From positions 24,667,069 to 24,731,068 of the forward strand of contig CM067506.1 of the NCBI GenBank assembly GCA_034509495.1: a stretch of 64,000 nucleotides of DNA. Direction: 5' to 3'. Source of the DNA: Acestrorhynchus altus (taxonomy: Eukaryota; Chordata; Actinopteri; Characiformes; Acestrorhynchidae). This document shows, in pieces, positions 48,654-62,818 of the stretch. Both the position numbers and the translations under genes were made by a program. The notes under the pieces were generated by a model. That model was not told the DNA's origin. It did no database searches and saw nothing but the letters and a program-made list of their open reading frames with translations. Within the stretch, counting starts at the first letter, position 1. Each line of letters begins with the position of its first letter.

Positions 48654-49143
48654 AGCCATAGAAGAAGCTTTGAGAGTTCTGTATGTTTGGTCAGCTTTGA
48701 AAGCTGTTTTCCAGCCCAGGAGAAGAGCAGAATATTGATCTCTGGTTCACCTAACGTTGGTGGTTGGGAATCTCATCAAGAAGGCTTGCATGATTGGTAA
48801 ATTTGGTCAAGTCACTGCTTCAACTTATCACCTGCATGGTTAAAACTTTCTCCTCCGAGAATGGCTCCTTGTTTGGGGGTGTTCCTAGGAATAGCATAGG
48901 CCCTGGCGTTTTGCAAAAAAAATGACCTTTGAAGTTGGGCAATCAAGCCACTGTTCAAATGGAATTGTTCTGTGTGAAAGCAAACCAGAGATAATGTTCC
49001 TCTCCCCCAAACAGTCTGTAGACTATGCTGGGTTTTGATGTATTTTGTCCAACGTGTGAGGAAAAAAATTAAAAGTTTATAAAAACAAAATGTTATGGTT
49101 ATATAGCAACATATCATCGGTTCTTCTTAGAACTCTTACAGTG
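48654..49143. other. Non-coding DNA, no gene seen
   Basis: Unique-looking sequence between two MITEs. The 101-residue minus-strand frame (48812-49117) matches no domain I recognise. Confidence 0.35.
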
Positions 49144-49304
49144 CACACCAGTCAACCATATCATGATATTTCTACTTTCACTGTCCATTATATCAGCTCC
49201 ACTTACCATACAGGAGCACTTTGTAGTTCTGTAATTACAGACCCCATAGGACCACCACAGAGCAGGTATTATGTGGGCGGTGGGTCATTCTCAGCACTGC
49301 AGTG
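49144..49304 (-). mobile_element. MITE family B, copy 2 (inverted)
   Basis: Reverse-orientation copy. It shows CACTGTCCATTATATCAGCTCC, ACTTTGTAGTTCTGTAATTAC and CCACAGAGCAGGTATTAT blocks as the reverse complement of copy 1, then ends in CAGCACTGCAGTG. Confidence 0.75.
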
Positions 49305-50395
49305 TAAAAATAAATAAATAAGTGAAGTAGTTACAAGGTTTCGATGTGACAGCAGTGATGTAATACATATGTGACATGCGTATGACCCCATGCACTGAGA
49401 CTGAATCAAACCAACCATCTGTGTGTATGTCTGCTTGCGTTTCTGCCCATGTCTGTGCAGGTGCTCCCATCTCAGACTGTAAGGAGTCAGGACTGTGGCA
49501 CAGAACCTATATATAATGGTGGAATGAGAGAGGCAAAGGGACAGTGTGTCCAAGTGTGTGTGAGGGAGAGTGAGAAAGGCGGAGGTCCCATCTGCAGCAC
49601 AGAGCAAGGAGGAACAAAGAGACCCTGCGAGGGTGGTTGAGAGTGTGTGAGAGTGTGCTCTCCCGCTGGCCTCTAATTCAAACCAAACATTCACCATGAA
49701 ATAGCTCTTTGACATCATTACACGCTGTGCATGTTGATGTCCTCCACTTCTAAACACGGAGGGGGGAGGGGACACCGCAATTTTCACCACGTGGGTATAA
49801 TAAAGAGAGAGAGTACCCACTGTCTTCCCTGAAATAATACCTACACACTCTCCCTCGCACTCTCTCTCAGTCTCTCTCTCTCTCTCTTGATCTGGAGCAC
49901 TTATGAATATTATGAATATTCTCGTTCTATTCATGTTCGTGGTTGGCCTTGAGTGAGCCTTACTGACTCACAGGAACGGCTGCTTTTTTAGAACTCCCAA
50001 GCTCTGACTTGTCTGTCTCTTCCTGATGTGTGTTTAAATGAGCCTGCTTTGATTTCTGCAGGCCCATCCCGTACATCTGATGCAGTCAATCAAGTCATTG
50101 TGTGACCCAGTGTGCTCTGGTCCTTTAGAGCCTCAATTCCCTGGCTGTGGAATGCCACCATGCTCCAGTCTTGCTTATTATAGGAGGGGATCCGATTTAC
50201 AATCCATCATGGATCACAGGACTGTAGTCTAAACTTCAGAAAACCACAGAATATTTTGGCAACGGACAATAAGCCTGGATTCAATAAATATGTGGACTAA
50301 GCCTCCTATTGGGTCCCTGTATTGAATTCTTTATTTAGGTCATTTAGACTGAGCAAAATTGATACAGTATGGACTACAAAGCTGCCCCCCATCCC
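49305..50395. other. Non-coding DNA, no gene seen
   Basis: The 221-residue minus-strand frame at 49269-49934 is the longest in the window, but it starts inside MITE B and passes through an (AG)n-type stretch. It has no domain I recognise, so I do not call it a gene. Confidence 0.4.
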
Positions 50396-50397
50396 TC

Positions 50398-50491
<94 letters not shown>

Positions 50492-50512
50492 ATAGATATA
50501 GATATAGATAGA
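50396..50512. repeat. (CT)n(TA)n(GATA)n compound microsatellite
   Basis: About 24 CT units, then about 21 TA units to 50487, then degenerate GATA/GATATA to 50512. Confidence 0.95.
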
Positions 50513-50689
50513 TGACACATGCCATCGTATCAATGCTAGTTGTTGTCCCACAAACTATTTGAACTCTATCACTGGAGCACCTTAAAATGCTTCACTCTTT
50601 CCAGTAACCGCCAAAAGGTTGAGGGTTGAATCAATTTTTACTCATCTCTTGAAGGGAGGGTAGAGTAGATAGTAATCTCCTACCCTCAT

Positions 50690-51110
50690 TTAGCTTGGCT
50701 TAATTGGGCTATTAGGCTGGGAAGAATATCGCGCCATCCACTTTTGGCCCATGCTTATTAGAACTTTGAATCACTAATAACAGAAAAGGGGAAATTAATC
50801 TAAGCTAGCCAGTAAACATGGTCTTCACTGTAGAGCGAAAGACAAGCGAAGAATTTCTTAGCAATCGCTCCAAAGATGGTGGTGTTTAAAAGCTCTGGCC
50901 TTGCTTCTTTGAATTTATATTCTAATACAAACAATGAGGTTCGTAAAGGTAATCAGCGAGCCAGTGAGCAGCAAGCTGGCAACCACTGTGCAATTTCTCA
51001 CTCAGAATGCAATCAGGTAAAAGGCTTCAGGCAATCAAGCGATGTTTCTTTTAGGAGACCTCAGCTAGAGACAGTCCTTCCAGCATGGCACGTGTTCTGA
51101 GAGAGTGGCT
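50690..51110. other. Candidate conserved non-coding element
   Basis: Repeat-free block with AAATTAATCTAAGC, CTTAGCAATCGC and GTAAAGGTAATCAGCG motifs. No coding similarity recognised in its frames. Confidence 0.28.
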
Positions 51111-51376
51111 AGACAGAGAGAGGCAGTACACTTTGATCCAGTGTTGTGTGTCCAAGCTGTGGTGAATGCCGTGGTCCAACACAATCCACTCGGCCAGAAC
51201 TTACTCTCTGGGCAGAAAAGGTTCTTTGCTTGTAAGCTGTATGTTACAGTGATGAGTACACATGTCATATTGATGGTGGGGTTTACTCCAAATACATTTG
51301 CTGACAACATCGCCATAGAGTCTAAAGGTCTTAGATGCATAATTCAAAAGAGCTAAGATAACAGAAAGAGCATAAG

Positions 51377-51527
<151 letters not shown>

Positions 51528-51539
51528 ATGATAATGAGA

Positions 51540-52270
51540 GAGAGACAGAGAGCCTACTGAAGTTGCTCTCCGGAGAAGGCCAGCCCCTGAAATGGTTTAA
51601 TCAATATCGGAATGTTAGTTGTAATGGACTGTGTCAGCTTTTTAACCGGACAAAACCTTCATCAAGTCAATGAGCGGAGTTAAACCTCTCGCTAATCTGA
51701 ATAATCTGTGCATGTATCGACTGACCGAAGGGTGCGCTGGAATAACAAATCCAGTCTTTTTTTCCTTTTTCCCTCTCCCATTTAAATATGAAAATTCCTA
51801 CAGTGTCACGCTTGGCTTCATCGCCTTGTCATATCATTGTCCTTCTTCCTCTTTACATAAAATAGAAGGTTCCAAATGACAATTACAATAAGACCTCCAA
51901 TCTGTTTATTGCATGGCCTTCAACTCAATCTGCAGGATAAGATGAACAAGGTGGGGGATTTCCGTACTGATGACTTTTAAATGAAATATGAATATTTAAA
52001 GGTGAACACTGGTGGGTGGGCCTATCCATTGCCATGGTTTAAATAGACAAGGCCAGTTTATCTTCTGCTTTATCAGAAGGGCACGGGGCTGATGTGCATT
52101 TTGTTTCAGATGTGCTAATGGTGAGCAGGTATCTAATCAATGTTTGCCCAGTAATTTATTAATTTCAAACTAGGCTTGAATGGAGCTTGTAAGCCCTTAA
52201 ACAGTATGAGCGCACTACTAAAGCATGCAGGTTATTAACAGCATATGTACATTACTCCACTCTTCAAGAC
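51540..52270. other. Candidate conserved non-coding cluster
   Basis: About 730 bases without satellites or elements. Motif-rich, with GGTTTAATCAATATCGG, CAATTACAATAAGACC, TAAATGAAATATGAATATT and AGTAATTTATTAATTTC. It has no protein-like frame. With 29.4-30.4 kb it is the most enhancer-like part of the window. Confidence 0.35.
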
Positions 52271-52689
52271 TGGAGAAAAATGAATGACCTGGAGTTTCTT
52301 CAAAATATTTGGAAAGAATAGATGGATTTTTTTCATTATTTTTAGGGCCTGAGCATTGGAGGTCCACAGCCCTATTGTTTGTGATAGGTTTGTTATTATT
52401 TTATGTAATTTTTTAGACTTTTTTAGTAAGTTTTTAGAAACATTTCATGTGAAATTTGTTCTTGTCAAAAACTTACATAAAACAAGAGCTTGGATGTAGT
52501 TTAGTTGCTCTATAGCTCCCCCAAACACAGACAATGGTCAGGATCAAGGTGGCTGAATATGCAACAGAATTGGTCAAATAAACTTGAGAGTCCATTCATT
52601 CCAAAACCTGATACTTGGTTTAATCAGTCTCAAATTATGCATGATTACTTTATATGAGTATTTAGGTTTGTCCAAAGGTAAATGTGATT

Positions 52690-52850
52690 TGGTAAAGCAC
52701 CCTTGCACTATTGTGTAATTTTGTTTTTCTGCCTTTTTGTATTTGTTATACAGGTCCTATCGATACTGGACTGGAGTTTTAGTCAGCAGTGTTTCCTTGT
52801 ACTGTACAACCATATATTAGTATATTGACAATAAAGTTGAATTGAAGCAG
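52690..52850 (+). mobile_element. LINE 3'-terminus fragment
   Basis: Ends 'ttgacaataaagttgaattg', with 'ttccttgtactgtacaac' upstream, the usual terminus of a Rex1/L2-type teleost LINE. Strongly 5' truncated. Confidence 0.65.
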
Positions 52851-53493
52851 AAAGTTTCTTTTCTAATCATGACACTATTAGACAATTTACAGTTTGGTCA
52901 TTGCAATATGTTTTTTGGTACACTTAATACACATCTTTTCTACATATTTACAATTTGCTTAAACAACATATGAGCACTAGCATATGATTAGTGTTTAATA
53001 TCAACACTTTAGATATTGGAATTTGAATCCAAAAACAAAAAACTGGATCAGTCCATCCTTAATACAAGTCAGGAAATGCAGGAACAGAGGCGACCAAGTC
53101 CATATTTGGCTACCCAGTCTCATGGGGTTTGCATTTTACTGAAACACAACAATGCGGCTGGCAGCACATCTACATGGGCTGATAGACTTCATTTCCACGG
53201 GAGAAAATTATTTGCACCAAACATTGTTGCAGTGCCCTTCGTACACTGAATGCCACCCCCTGACTTTCAGTATGAATGCCGAATGGGTGGTAGAAGGGGG
53301 CATTACATTATCAACAGAATGGGTATTAAAGGGTTTACACTCATTAAATTGCAAGAACCTCACTCTCACCCTGTGTTCACACCAGCAGATGACAAGTCGA
53401 TTATGTTGCCCCAAGTTTGCGGCTGCTTGTGTTATGAGTGGGTGTGTACAAGGTCCAGCTTCAGACAAGAATGTGTAACAGCCAAAACAAATT
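52851..53493. other. Non-coding DNA left of the adapter junction
   Basis: No gene or recognised element. Its continuity with the sequence to the right of 53493 is doubtful because of the embedded adapter core. Confidence 0.45.
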
Positions 53494-53510
53494 AGATGTG
53501 TATAAGAGAC

Positions 53511-53512
<2 letters not shown>
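53494..53512 (+). other. Tn5 mosaic end (Nextera adapter core), likely assembly artefact
   Basis: Exact 19-bp match to the Tn5 transposon mosaic end AGATGTGTATAAGAGACAG, followed directly by (CT)n. In a Nextera read the genomic insert begins right after this sequence, so the CT tract side is the insert side. It is not expected in fish DNA. The peptide VSYTHL in the minus-strand frame across it is a translation of the adapter. Confidence 0.95.
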
Positions 53513-53561
<49 letters not shown>

Positions 53562-53573
53562 CCTCTCTCTCTC
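53512..53573. repeat. (CT)n microsatellite
   Basis: CT tract with CCCTCCC interruption, abutting the adapter core, followed by ATG and 15 A. Confidence 0.95.
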
Positions 53574-53587
53574 ATGAAAAAAAAAAA

Positions 53588-53690
53588 AAAACAACTTAGG
53601 AAAAAAATAGTGATATATCTCTCTCACTCTATAGATATAGTGTGTGTGTGACAGAGAGAGATATCACTATTTTTTTCCTAAATTGTTTTT
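53588..53690. repeat. Hairpin-forming inverted repeat
   Basis: The arms 53588-53625 and 53654-53690 are inverted copies: one substitution and one 2-base indel over about 37 bases, sharing TTAGGAAAAAAATAGTGATAT. The loop is about 28 bases of TATAGATATAG(TG)n. It may be a small fold-back element or a fold-back artefact, given the adapter 75 bases away. Confidence 0.8.
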
Positions 53691-54373
53691 ATTAGAAAAA
53701 AATAATATTTAGTTAACAGGTTAAATTATTCCATGTTTAGGGCCACACTGTTAATAATAGGAACAAAAGGAACGTTTCTAGGATTAAGCTGAAAAATTCT
53801 TGGAGCCAGTCATGTAGAATGTATCTTCACCACATTGTAATTAAATCTCAACTTGATTTGTCACTTGTCGCAAAGATCACAGCTACAAATTGCACACTCC
53901 CATAGGTATGGAAGCTGGTGCTCTGTTGCATTCTAAAATGAATACAGGATCCTACCTTAAGTCAAGTACTTAAACGATTATTTCATGGTAGTTACTGATT
54001 AAGTCATAGTAGTACCACAGCAGTAAGTCTCATGGTTAATAACTGAATATTAGGCGCTGCGTTTAAGGGAGTAGAGAAAGGCTGTAGAGAAAGGCTGTCT
54101 GTGTTCTGGTGTATGTAGGCATGGGTAGACATGGGTTTTGAACTGGTCAGGAGGAATGTGGAGTGCTCTGTTTAAGCCTTCATTGTGAGCAAGGCTTGTG
54201 GTTCAGTGGGGGTCATTAGGAGGTAGGAGAGGGGAGTCGTCTGATAATGGTAATAAGCGAACGTCAGAGAAATAAAGTACCCATTGATCCACACTGTGAA
54301 GTGTGACATTTTAACCAGAGCCAAGAGCCAGAAGCTCACTCACATGTCTAATACAGCACATTTCTCTTTTCAC

Positions 54374-54376
<3 letters not shown>

Positions 54377-54443
<67 letters not shown>
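54377..54443. repeat. (CT)n microsatellite
   Basis: About 33 CT units. Confidence 0.96.
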
Positions 54444-54447
<4 letters not shown>

Positions 54448-54589
54448 CTCTATCTGTTCAAAATATCAATTGACTTTCTCCATGTCTTTCTTTTTTTTGA
54501 GTCACCATTCACCCCCCAGTCACCATCCATCCCCCACCCCACCAGACCATCTGATCTCTCTGCTCCTCAGCCACTGGTCTCACGGGTCA

Positions 54590-55130
54590 CTCCATATTAG
54601 CTTACTTGTTAATACTTGGGGGTGGGATCAATACTTAATCAACAAGTAATGGGATTTTGCAGTCATCCCATATGATCTTTCAATAAAGACTTGAATCTAT
54701 CTCCCAACCTTTTCTGAAGGGCTCAGGGAGAGAGGGAGTGTGGAAATGAAAAAAAGAAGGGTGAAATAGAAGAAAGACAGAAAGAGGGGGTGCGAGGCGA
54801 GGGTGGCCGGAGCGGAGCGAAGCTCTTGTGTGCTCTGGAGCGGGGATTTGCTGCTCCGATGCTTTTAGTCTGATCTGCATCTGATTAAGGTTCAGAGCAG
54901 GCACTGTCCTTCACCCCTCTGTTCTTTTATCCCGCTATAATGTACCGTGGCACACAGATTCATCATCGCCACGCTCTCCGAGGCCACAGCCCAGCCACTC
55001 AAGGAATTATTATTGTGTCCTGCTTATGCTGGCCTACTTTCTTAACTACCAAGCCAATAAAGCTATGGCCACTGAAAAGGTTCCATCTTAGAAGTGTCTC
55101 TGTACATTTCTCAAACAGTATATAGCCTTA
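54590..55130. other. Candidate conserved non-coding element
   Basis: Mostly repeat-free, with ACTTAATCAACAAGTAATGG and ATCTGATTAAGG motifs. No coding similarity seen. Confidence 0.25.
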
Positions 55131-55634
55131 TTTCTTAGACCATACTTGATTCCTGGATTGTTTACAGTTAGTTAATAGGACAAACAATTAAAAGTTAGTC
55201 TTTAGAAAGACACTGTGTGATTGGCCTGTGTACTTGTGTATGTGTAGATTTGTAAGTGTGAGAAAAAGCAAAAATGATGCAGGTGAAAAAGTAATACTTG
55301 AAAGAACGAGTGATAGACAGAGAAAGAGAGAAAGAGAAGACGGGGGTGAGCAGAGAGGCACTACAAAGTGCTCATGAGCGGAAGTCATCTAACTGCAGAC
55401 GGTGCTGTGGCTCTTCTTCTCTTAATCAAAGGAACATGCTCCCCAGGGATGCCAGATGGTCTCCAAAGTAAACTTTACAGTTCACAAAGAACATTCAGAT
55501 AAACCTGAGTTTGGTGTTTGAGGTATAAAATACACGCTTATTTGTTTCTTTTCTTATTATTTTAATTTTTGTTGTTTATTTTACTCTTGTATGATGTCAT
55601 TGAGTGCCAGAAAGGTGCTTTTAAATAAAATGTA

Positions 55635-55790
<156 letters not shown>

Positions 55791-55878
55791 CTGTTATACC
55801 AGTATCTCCCACTGATATTTAGTATCCCTTAATAATCATAATATACAGTTAAATTGATGGGTTAAGCAAAAATGCCTA

Positions 55879-55882
<4 letters not shown>

Positions 55883-55963
<81 letters not shown>

Positions 55964-55964
55964 T
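55883..55964. repeat. (GT)n microsatellite
   Basis: About 40 GT units with one GAGT interruption. Confidence 0.96.
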
Positions 55965-56140
55965 TCTCAGCATTCCTGAGCACTCATGTGGTCTTAGAGA
56001 CATGCTAACAGGTCAGTATAGCACAGTGACAGACAACAGGTCACAACTCCCCCCCACCCCCCATCCGTCCCGACACCTTCTTCATTGACTCTCTGCCAAG
56101 CTCACCCTCTCATCCGCCATTTGGGAAAAGTACAAATGTA

Positions 56141-56348
56141 TTAAAAAGTTCAAACTCCATTAGCACTGCTGTGGCTGATCCACTCACACCAGCACAACAC
56201 ACAAACACACCACCACGTTAGTGTCACTGCAGTTTTGAGAATGACCCACCCAAATAATACCTGCTCTGTGTCCTGACCATTGATGAATTGATAAAATAAG
56301 AAACAAGTAGGTGGTATTAATGTTATGGCTGACTGTTGTGTATATACA
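56141..56348 (+). mobile_element. MITE family B, copy 3
   Basis: Same orientation as copy 1: 'cactcacaccagcacaacac', 'ttagtgtcactgcagtttt', 'aataatacctgctctgtg', with a central deletion. It ends at the family terminus 'gttatggctgactgttgtg'. Confidence 0.75.
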
Positions 56349-56379
56349 CTCATCATCAAAAAATAGTTTCATCCAGAAG

Positions 56380-56870
56380 GAATCAACCACTCAGGATTGC
56401 AGGTCATCTTCTATGATGAGTCATGTATTATGGTGGAGACAACCAACAAATCTCTGTGTGGAGACAATGTGGTCACTATCAAGATCAGTGGTTTGGTGTT
56501 TTGGTATGGGATACATTTTCATATGAATGAGGCACGATAACCTTTGGTCTTCATTACAGACACTTTGACAACCCAAAGTTACGTTAATGAGATCCTGCAA
56601 CCACTGGTCCTGTCTTTTCTGAACACACTCTGCAACACTCTATTACAACAAATATTGCTGCCATCAGAAGAGCTTGCATAAAACAATAGCTTGTCAGACC
56701 TATCCATGATTTAACACTCAAACCCTACCACAAAATCTGGAGGAACAGAGTGAAAAAATTCAACATGCATGGGATGTACTATCACAGGACACCAGTAGGA
56801 ACCTTTATAACTCCATTCCGGGATGTCCGGCATGTTCCGTTATACCCATCGGCATTCTGATTGTTTTAAT
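56380..56870 (+). pseudogene. Degraded Tc1/mariner-like transposase fragment
   Basis: Frame-broken translation contains DNQQISVWRQ, then a WGVL/VWG-like block, 'YVNEILQPLVLSFLNTL' (cf. the family's YRDEILRP) and a LKPYHKIWR-like stretch. This order matches the catalytic half of a Tc1/mariner-type transposase (between the first and second catalytic Asp and beyond). Stops and indels are frequent and no ends were found. Confidence 0.55.
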
Positions 56871-56958
56871 TCCCATATCAGTAAACATTTTTTGTTTCAG
56901 GTAACCTTTATCCTCCTTTAGAATAGCATTGCAATCTGACACTTTCACACTGAGTTTA

Positions 56959-57010
<52 letters not shown>
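56959..57010. repeat. (AAT)n trinucleotide microsatellite
   Basis: About 17 units. Confidence 0.95.
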
Positions 57011-57011
<1 letters not shown>

Positions 57012-57095
57012 AGGTATCTCTGTCTCTGTATAAGCAAGCTGAGGTCTCTCTTTTTTTTTTCCCTCTCTCTCTATTCAAGCAAGGTTAGCTGCCTC

Positions 57096-57098
<3 letters not shown>

Positions 57099-57159
<61 letters not shown>

Positions 57160-57171
57160 GTCTGTCTGTCC
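57099..57171. repeat. (CT)n(GTCT)n microsatellite
   Basis: About 28 CT units then four GTCT units. Confidence 0.95.
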
Positions 57172-57679
57172 TGTGTGTTTTTTTCTTCCTCCTCCAGTGG
57201 GTCGCATGGCACAGTGTCGGAGCAGTGAGTCAGGCACTGTTGTCTTAAAGTCTGCTGTATTTGATATGGGTTGGTACTGGTGCATGCTAAACAGCAGATT
57301 CAGGGCCCAAAACATGCTGCTCTCTGCTGTAAACAGCTTTGTGCTGCTATTGTCATTTTTCAGCACATTAATATTCATGGGATCTTAGTGGTTTAAACAC
57401 TTCAGGAGTGCGTGCCTCTGCTCTTCTTCCTTTTTTCCTTTTTTTTTCCTACAACAGATTTGTAATTTGCATTTCATACATGACTTTACTCAACCCTGAA
57501 ATATTTTAAGCAAGGCATTAGCATTACTTCCCTAATGTGTGTGCATGTGTGCATATGCTCCTGCATCTGAATGTATGTGTGTCTGTTCCAGGCTCTTCTT
57601 GAGAAATATTACATAACCTGAGTAATGTGAGATTTGAACGGAGTGCAATAGGCCTATCATCTCATGTCAAATTGTAGAT

Positions 57680-57681
<2 letters not shown>

Positions 57682-57737
<56 letters not shown>

Positions 57738-57738
57738 C
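57682..57738. repeat. (CT)n microsatellite
   Basis: About 28 CT units with one TTT near the end. Confidence 0.95.
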
Positions 57739-57934
57739 TAGCTGACTGTTAACTGTGGTCCTTGTGGTCACTTTCACTTCCTTTCCTTACAGGAAGTTTA
57801 GTCAGGTGTTAAGGAGTTTGTTGATAATGTTCTAAAATGTTCTAACAGGCACTTCCTAGGCCTCTGAACCACTCACAAAGCACTGGTCCCATATCCTGTC
57901 CTCATATCATTTCTTTAAGAGTGATTTAGGGCTT

Positions 57935-57936
<2 letters not shown>

Positions 57937-57984
<48 letters not shown>
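57937..57984. repeat. (CA)n microsatellite
   Basis: About 23 CA units. Confidence 0.95.
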
Positions 57985-58491
57985 TTAGCTCTCAATGCCA
58001 GTAACATTGGACGGACTGAAATATACCCGTTCTCCATAAATCACAATGCAATTGAGCTCTGGCCATACAGGCCAAATCCTATTGTGGACCGAGCACAGTA
58101 CTCAAATATATTATTTACCACTGTACTGCTCCACATAATGATCATATTGAGTACAGATCTATTATTTGCTGTATGCTGTTTGTTTGTTTGTTTGTTACTG
58201 AATTCTATCATCCATCCATTATTTCAAGGCTGAAAAGGAAGGTTTGACAAAAGTCAACATAACCAAGAAGCATAGGACAAAGTAACAAATGTAAAAGGAT
58301 GATGGTTTCTGTTTATTTTTAGGCCTCAAAGCCACTTGATCAACAGTACAACTGGACGAAACAGGAACGTGAGAGGAGCAAGTAAATGTAAAGCAAAGTA
58401 GTGATGTGTATGTGAACATTTTTGGTAGAATGTTGGTGGGGCGAATGGAAGGAAGAGGTTAGGTAGATGCCATCTTCTACCTCCCATCTTT
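57985..58491. other. Non-coding DNA, no gene seen
   Basis: Unique-looking sequence between the (CA)n and the LINE 3' tail, with a short (TTTG)n at about 58179-58195. Confidence 0.4.
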
Positions 58492-58494
58492 GAA

Positions 58495-60215
58495 ATCAGA
58501 TCAAATCAAAGTTTATTGTCACACTTGTATTGTCACACAATGTTATTAAACTGAAACATTCATTATTGCACTGTAGAGATTCTGTATAAAAAGAACCTAC
58601 AAAATAGATGTTGGCATTCTATTTACATGTGCATTCGGTATAGAACTCAGTGTACTTGTCATGTGGGAAGGTAAGTGAGAGAAAGTCTGGTGGGTACAGT
58701 GGGAGAAAGTCTTTGGTGGGTACAGTGGGAGAAAGTCTTTGGTGGGTACAGTGGGAGAAAGTCTTTGGTGGGTACAGTGGGAAAAAGTCTTTGGTGGGTA
58801 CAGTGGGAGAAAGTCTTTGGTGGGTACAGTGGGAGAGCGTCTTTGGTGGGTGTAGTGTAACTGAGCATGTGCAGAAGGAATATATGGTGTGAAGGGGTGA
58901 TGGTTTGATGAGACAGGGGATATGAGTGATTAGCTGTGGAATATAACACTGTGCTACTGCTTGTTAAGCATCCTTGTGGTCTGGGGAAAGAAGCTGTCTC
59001 AGAGCTGCCTGCTTCTGGTCCTCATGCTTCTCTCTTCCTAAGATAGTGGCTTGTGTAAAAATCCAGAACGTGCTCAAGAGTGGTGTAGTTTTCACACCAG
59101 GTGGTGATGCAGCCTGTCATGATGCTCTCCACAGTGCAGGTGTAGAACATCCTCAGGATGCTGGGATTCATACCAAAAGCTCTTCAGCCACCTGACGTAG
59201 AAGAGGTGCCTTCTTCATTGCCTATCTGTGTGTTCTGACCATGTAAGCTCCTCAGAGATATAAGCACAGAGGAGCGTGATGATGCTGACCCTCTCCACAG
59301 TGATAGAGACAGGGGAATGCTCTCTCTCAATCCTGCTTCCTGAAGACCACAATCAGCTCCTTGGTCTTGCTGATGTTTAGAGAGAAGTTGACCTCCTGTA
59401 GGCTGCCTCATCGTTGTTGGAGATCATACCTATGATTTCTGTGTCATCAACAAATTTAATGATGATGTTGGAGTTTTGTCTGGCTGTGCAGTCATGGGTG
59501 TACAGAGAGTACAAGAGTGGGCTGAGCACACAGCCCTGAGGGGCTCTGGTGATAAGGCTCAGTGAGGAGGATGTGTTTCTGCCTATCCTCACCACTTGCT
59601 GAAAGCCCATTAGGAAGTTTAGGATCCAGCTGCACAGAGAGATGTTCAAGACGAGATCCCAGGGCTTCATGTCGAGCCCCAGGGGAAGGATGTTGTTGAA
59701 TGCTAAACAGTAGTCTACAAACAGTACTCTCACATATGTGTTCTTCCTGTCCAGGTGGGAGAGGGCAGTGTGCAAAGTGAGGGCAAGTGCATCATCAGTG
59801 GATCTGTTATGCCTACATGCAAATTGCTGTGGGTCCAGGGTGGCAGGCAATAAGGAGCAGATGAAGTTTCTGAAGTTGCCGAAAAAACACTTGCTTATGA
59901 CAGTGGTCAAAGCAACTGGCACCAGTCATCTAAGCAAGTGATACTGGATGTCTTTGGAACGGGGACAATGGAGGCCAGTTTGAAGCATACTGGTATAACT
60001 GAGAGGGAGAGAGGTGTTAAAGATACATGCTTTAAGCACATGCCCCGGAATGCCATCTGGGCCGGTGGCTTTGAGGGTGTTGACAAGCTTGAAGGATCTG
60101 TGCACGTCAGCTACAGAGACGGGAGGGTGGGTTAGGCTGAGTAGTGGACGTGGCTCTCTCAATGGACTCGCTGTGATTAGAAGAGTAAAATAACACTTCA
60201 GCATTGCTGGAAGGG
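58495..60215 (-). pseudogene. 5'-truncated Rex1/CR1/L2-type LINE, copy 3
   Basis: Minus-strand LINE with the best-preserved reverse transcriptase in the window. Reading 5' to 3': 'KATGPDGIPGHVLKAC' (60050-60100 region), then a 181-residue open frame at 59377-59922. That frame has motif A 'VLFVDYCLAFN' (Asp at residue 69), motif B 'APQGCVLSPLL' (127-137) and motif C FVDD (157-160; 59443-59454), so both catalytic Asp are present. A frameshift separates these parts and the endonuclease domain is missing. The 3' region carries a 28-bp minisatellite and ends in a degenerate TTTGATTTGATC tail at 58495-58510. It is inactive, and closely related to copy 2. Confidence 0.87.
58675..58857. repeat. 28-bp minisatellite in LINE 3' region
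   Basis: About 6.5 tandem copies of a 28-bp unit containing GTGGGAGAAAGTCTTTGG followed by TGGGTACA. The first unit lacks TTT and the later ones carry single substitutions (GAAAAAG, GAGAGCG). LINE copy 2 has a single unit at the corresponding place. Confidence 0.93.

Positions 60216-62768
<2,553 letters not shown>

Positions 62769-62816
<48 letters not shown>
62769..62816. repeat. (AG)n microsatellite
   Basis: About 24 AG units, directly followed by the adapter core. Confidence 0.95.

Positions 62817-62818
<2 letters not shown>

Noticed and set aside
49269..49934. Longest minus-strand frame (221 residues)
   Set aside because: It begins in MITE B, runs through AG-rich low-complexity DNA and has no recognisable domain or conserved pattern.
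53494..53512. Genuine bacterial Tn5/IS50 insertion
   Set aside because: Only the engineered 19-bp mosaic end is present, with no IS50 or transposase sequence and no 9-bp target duplication; adapter carry-over is far more likely.
58675..58857. CRISPR-like array of 28-bp repeats
   Set aside because: The units are directly tandem with no spacers and lie inside a LINE 3' region of a vertebrate genome; this is a minisatellite.
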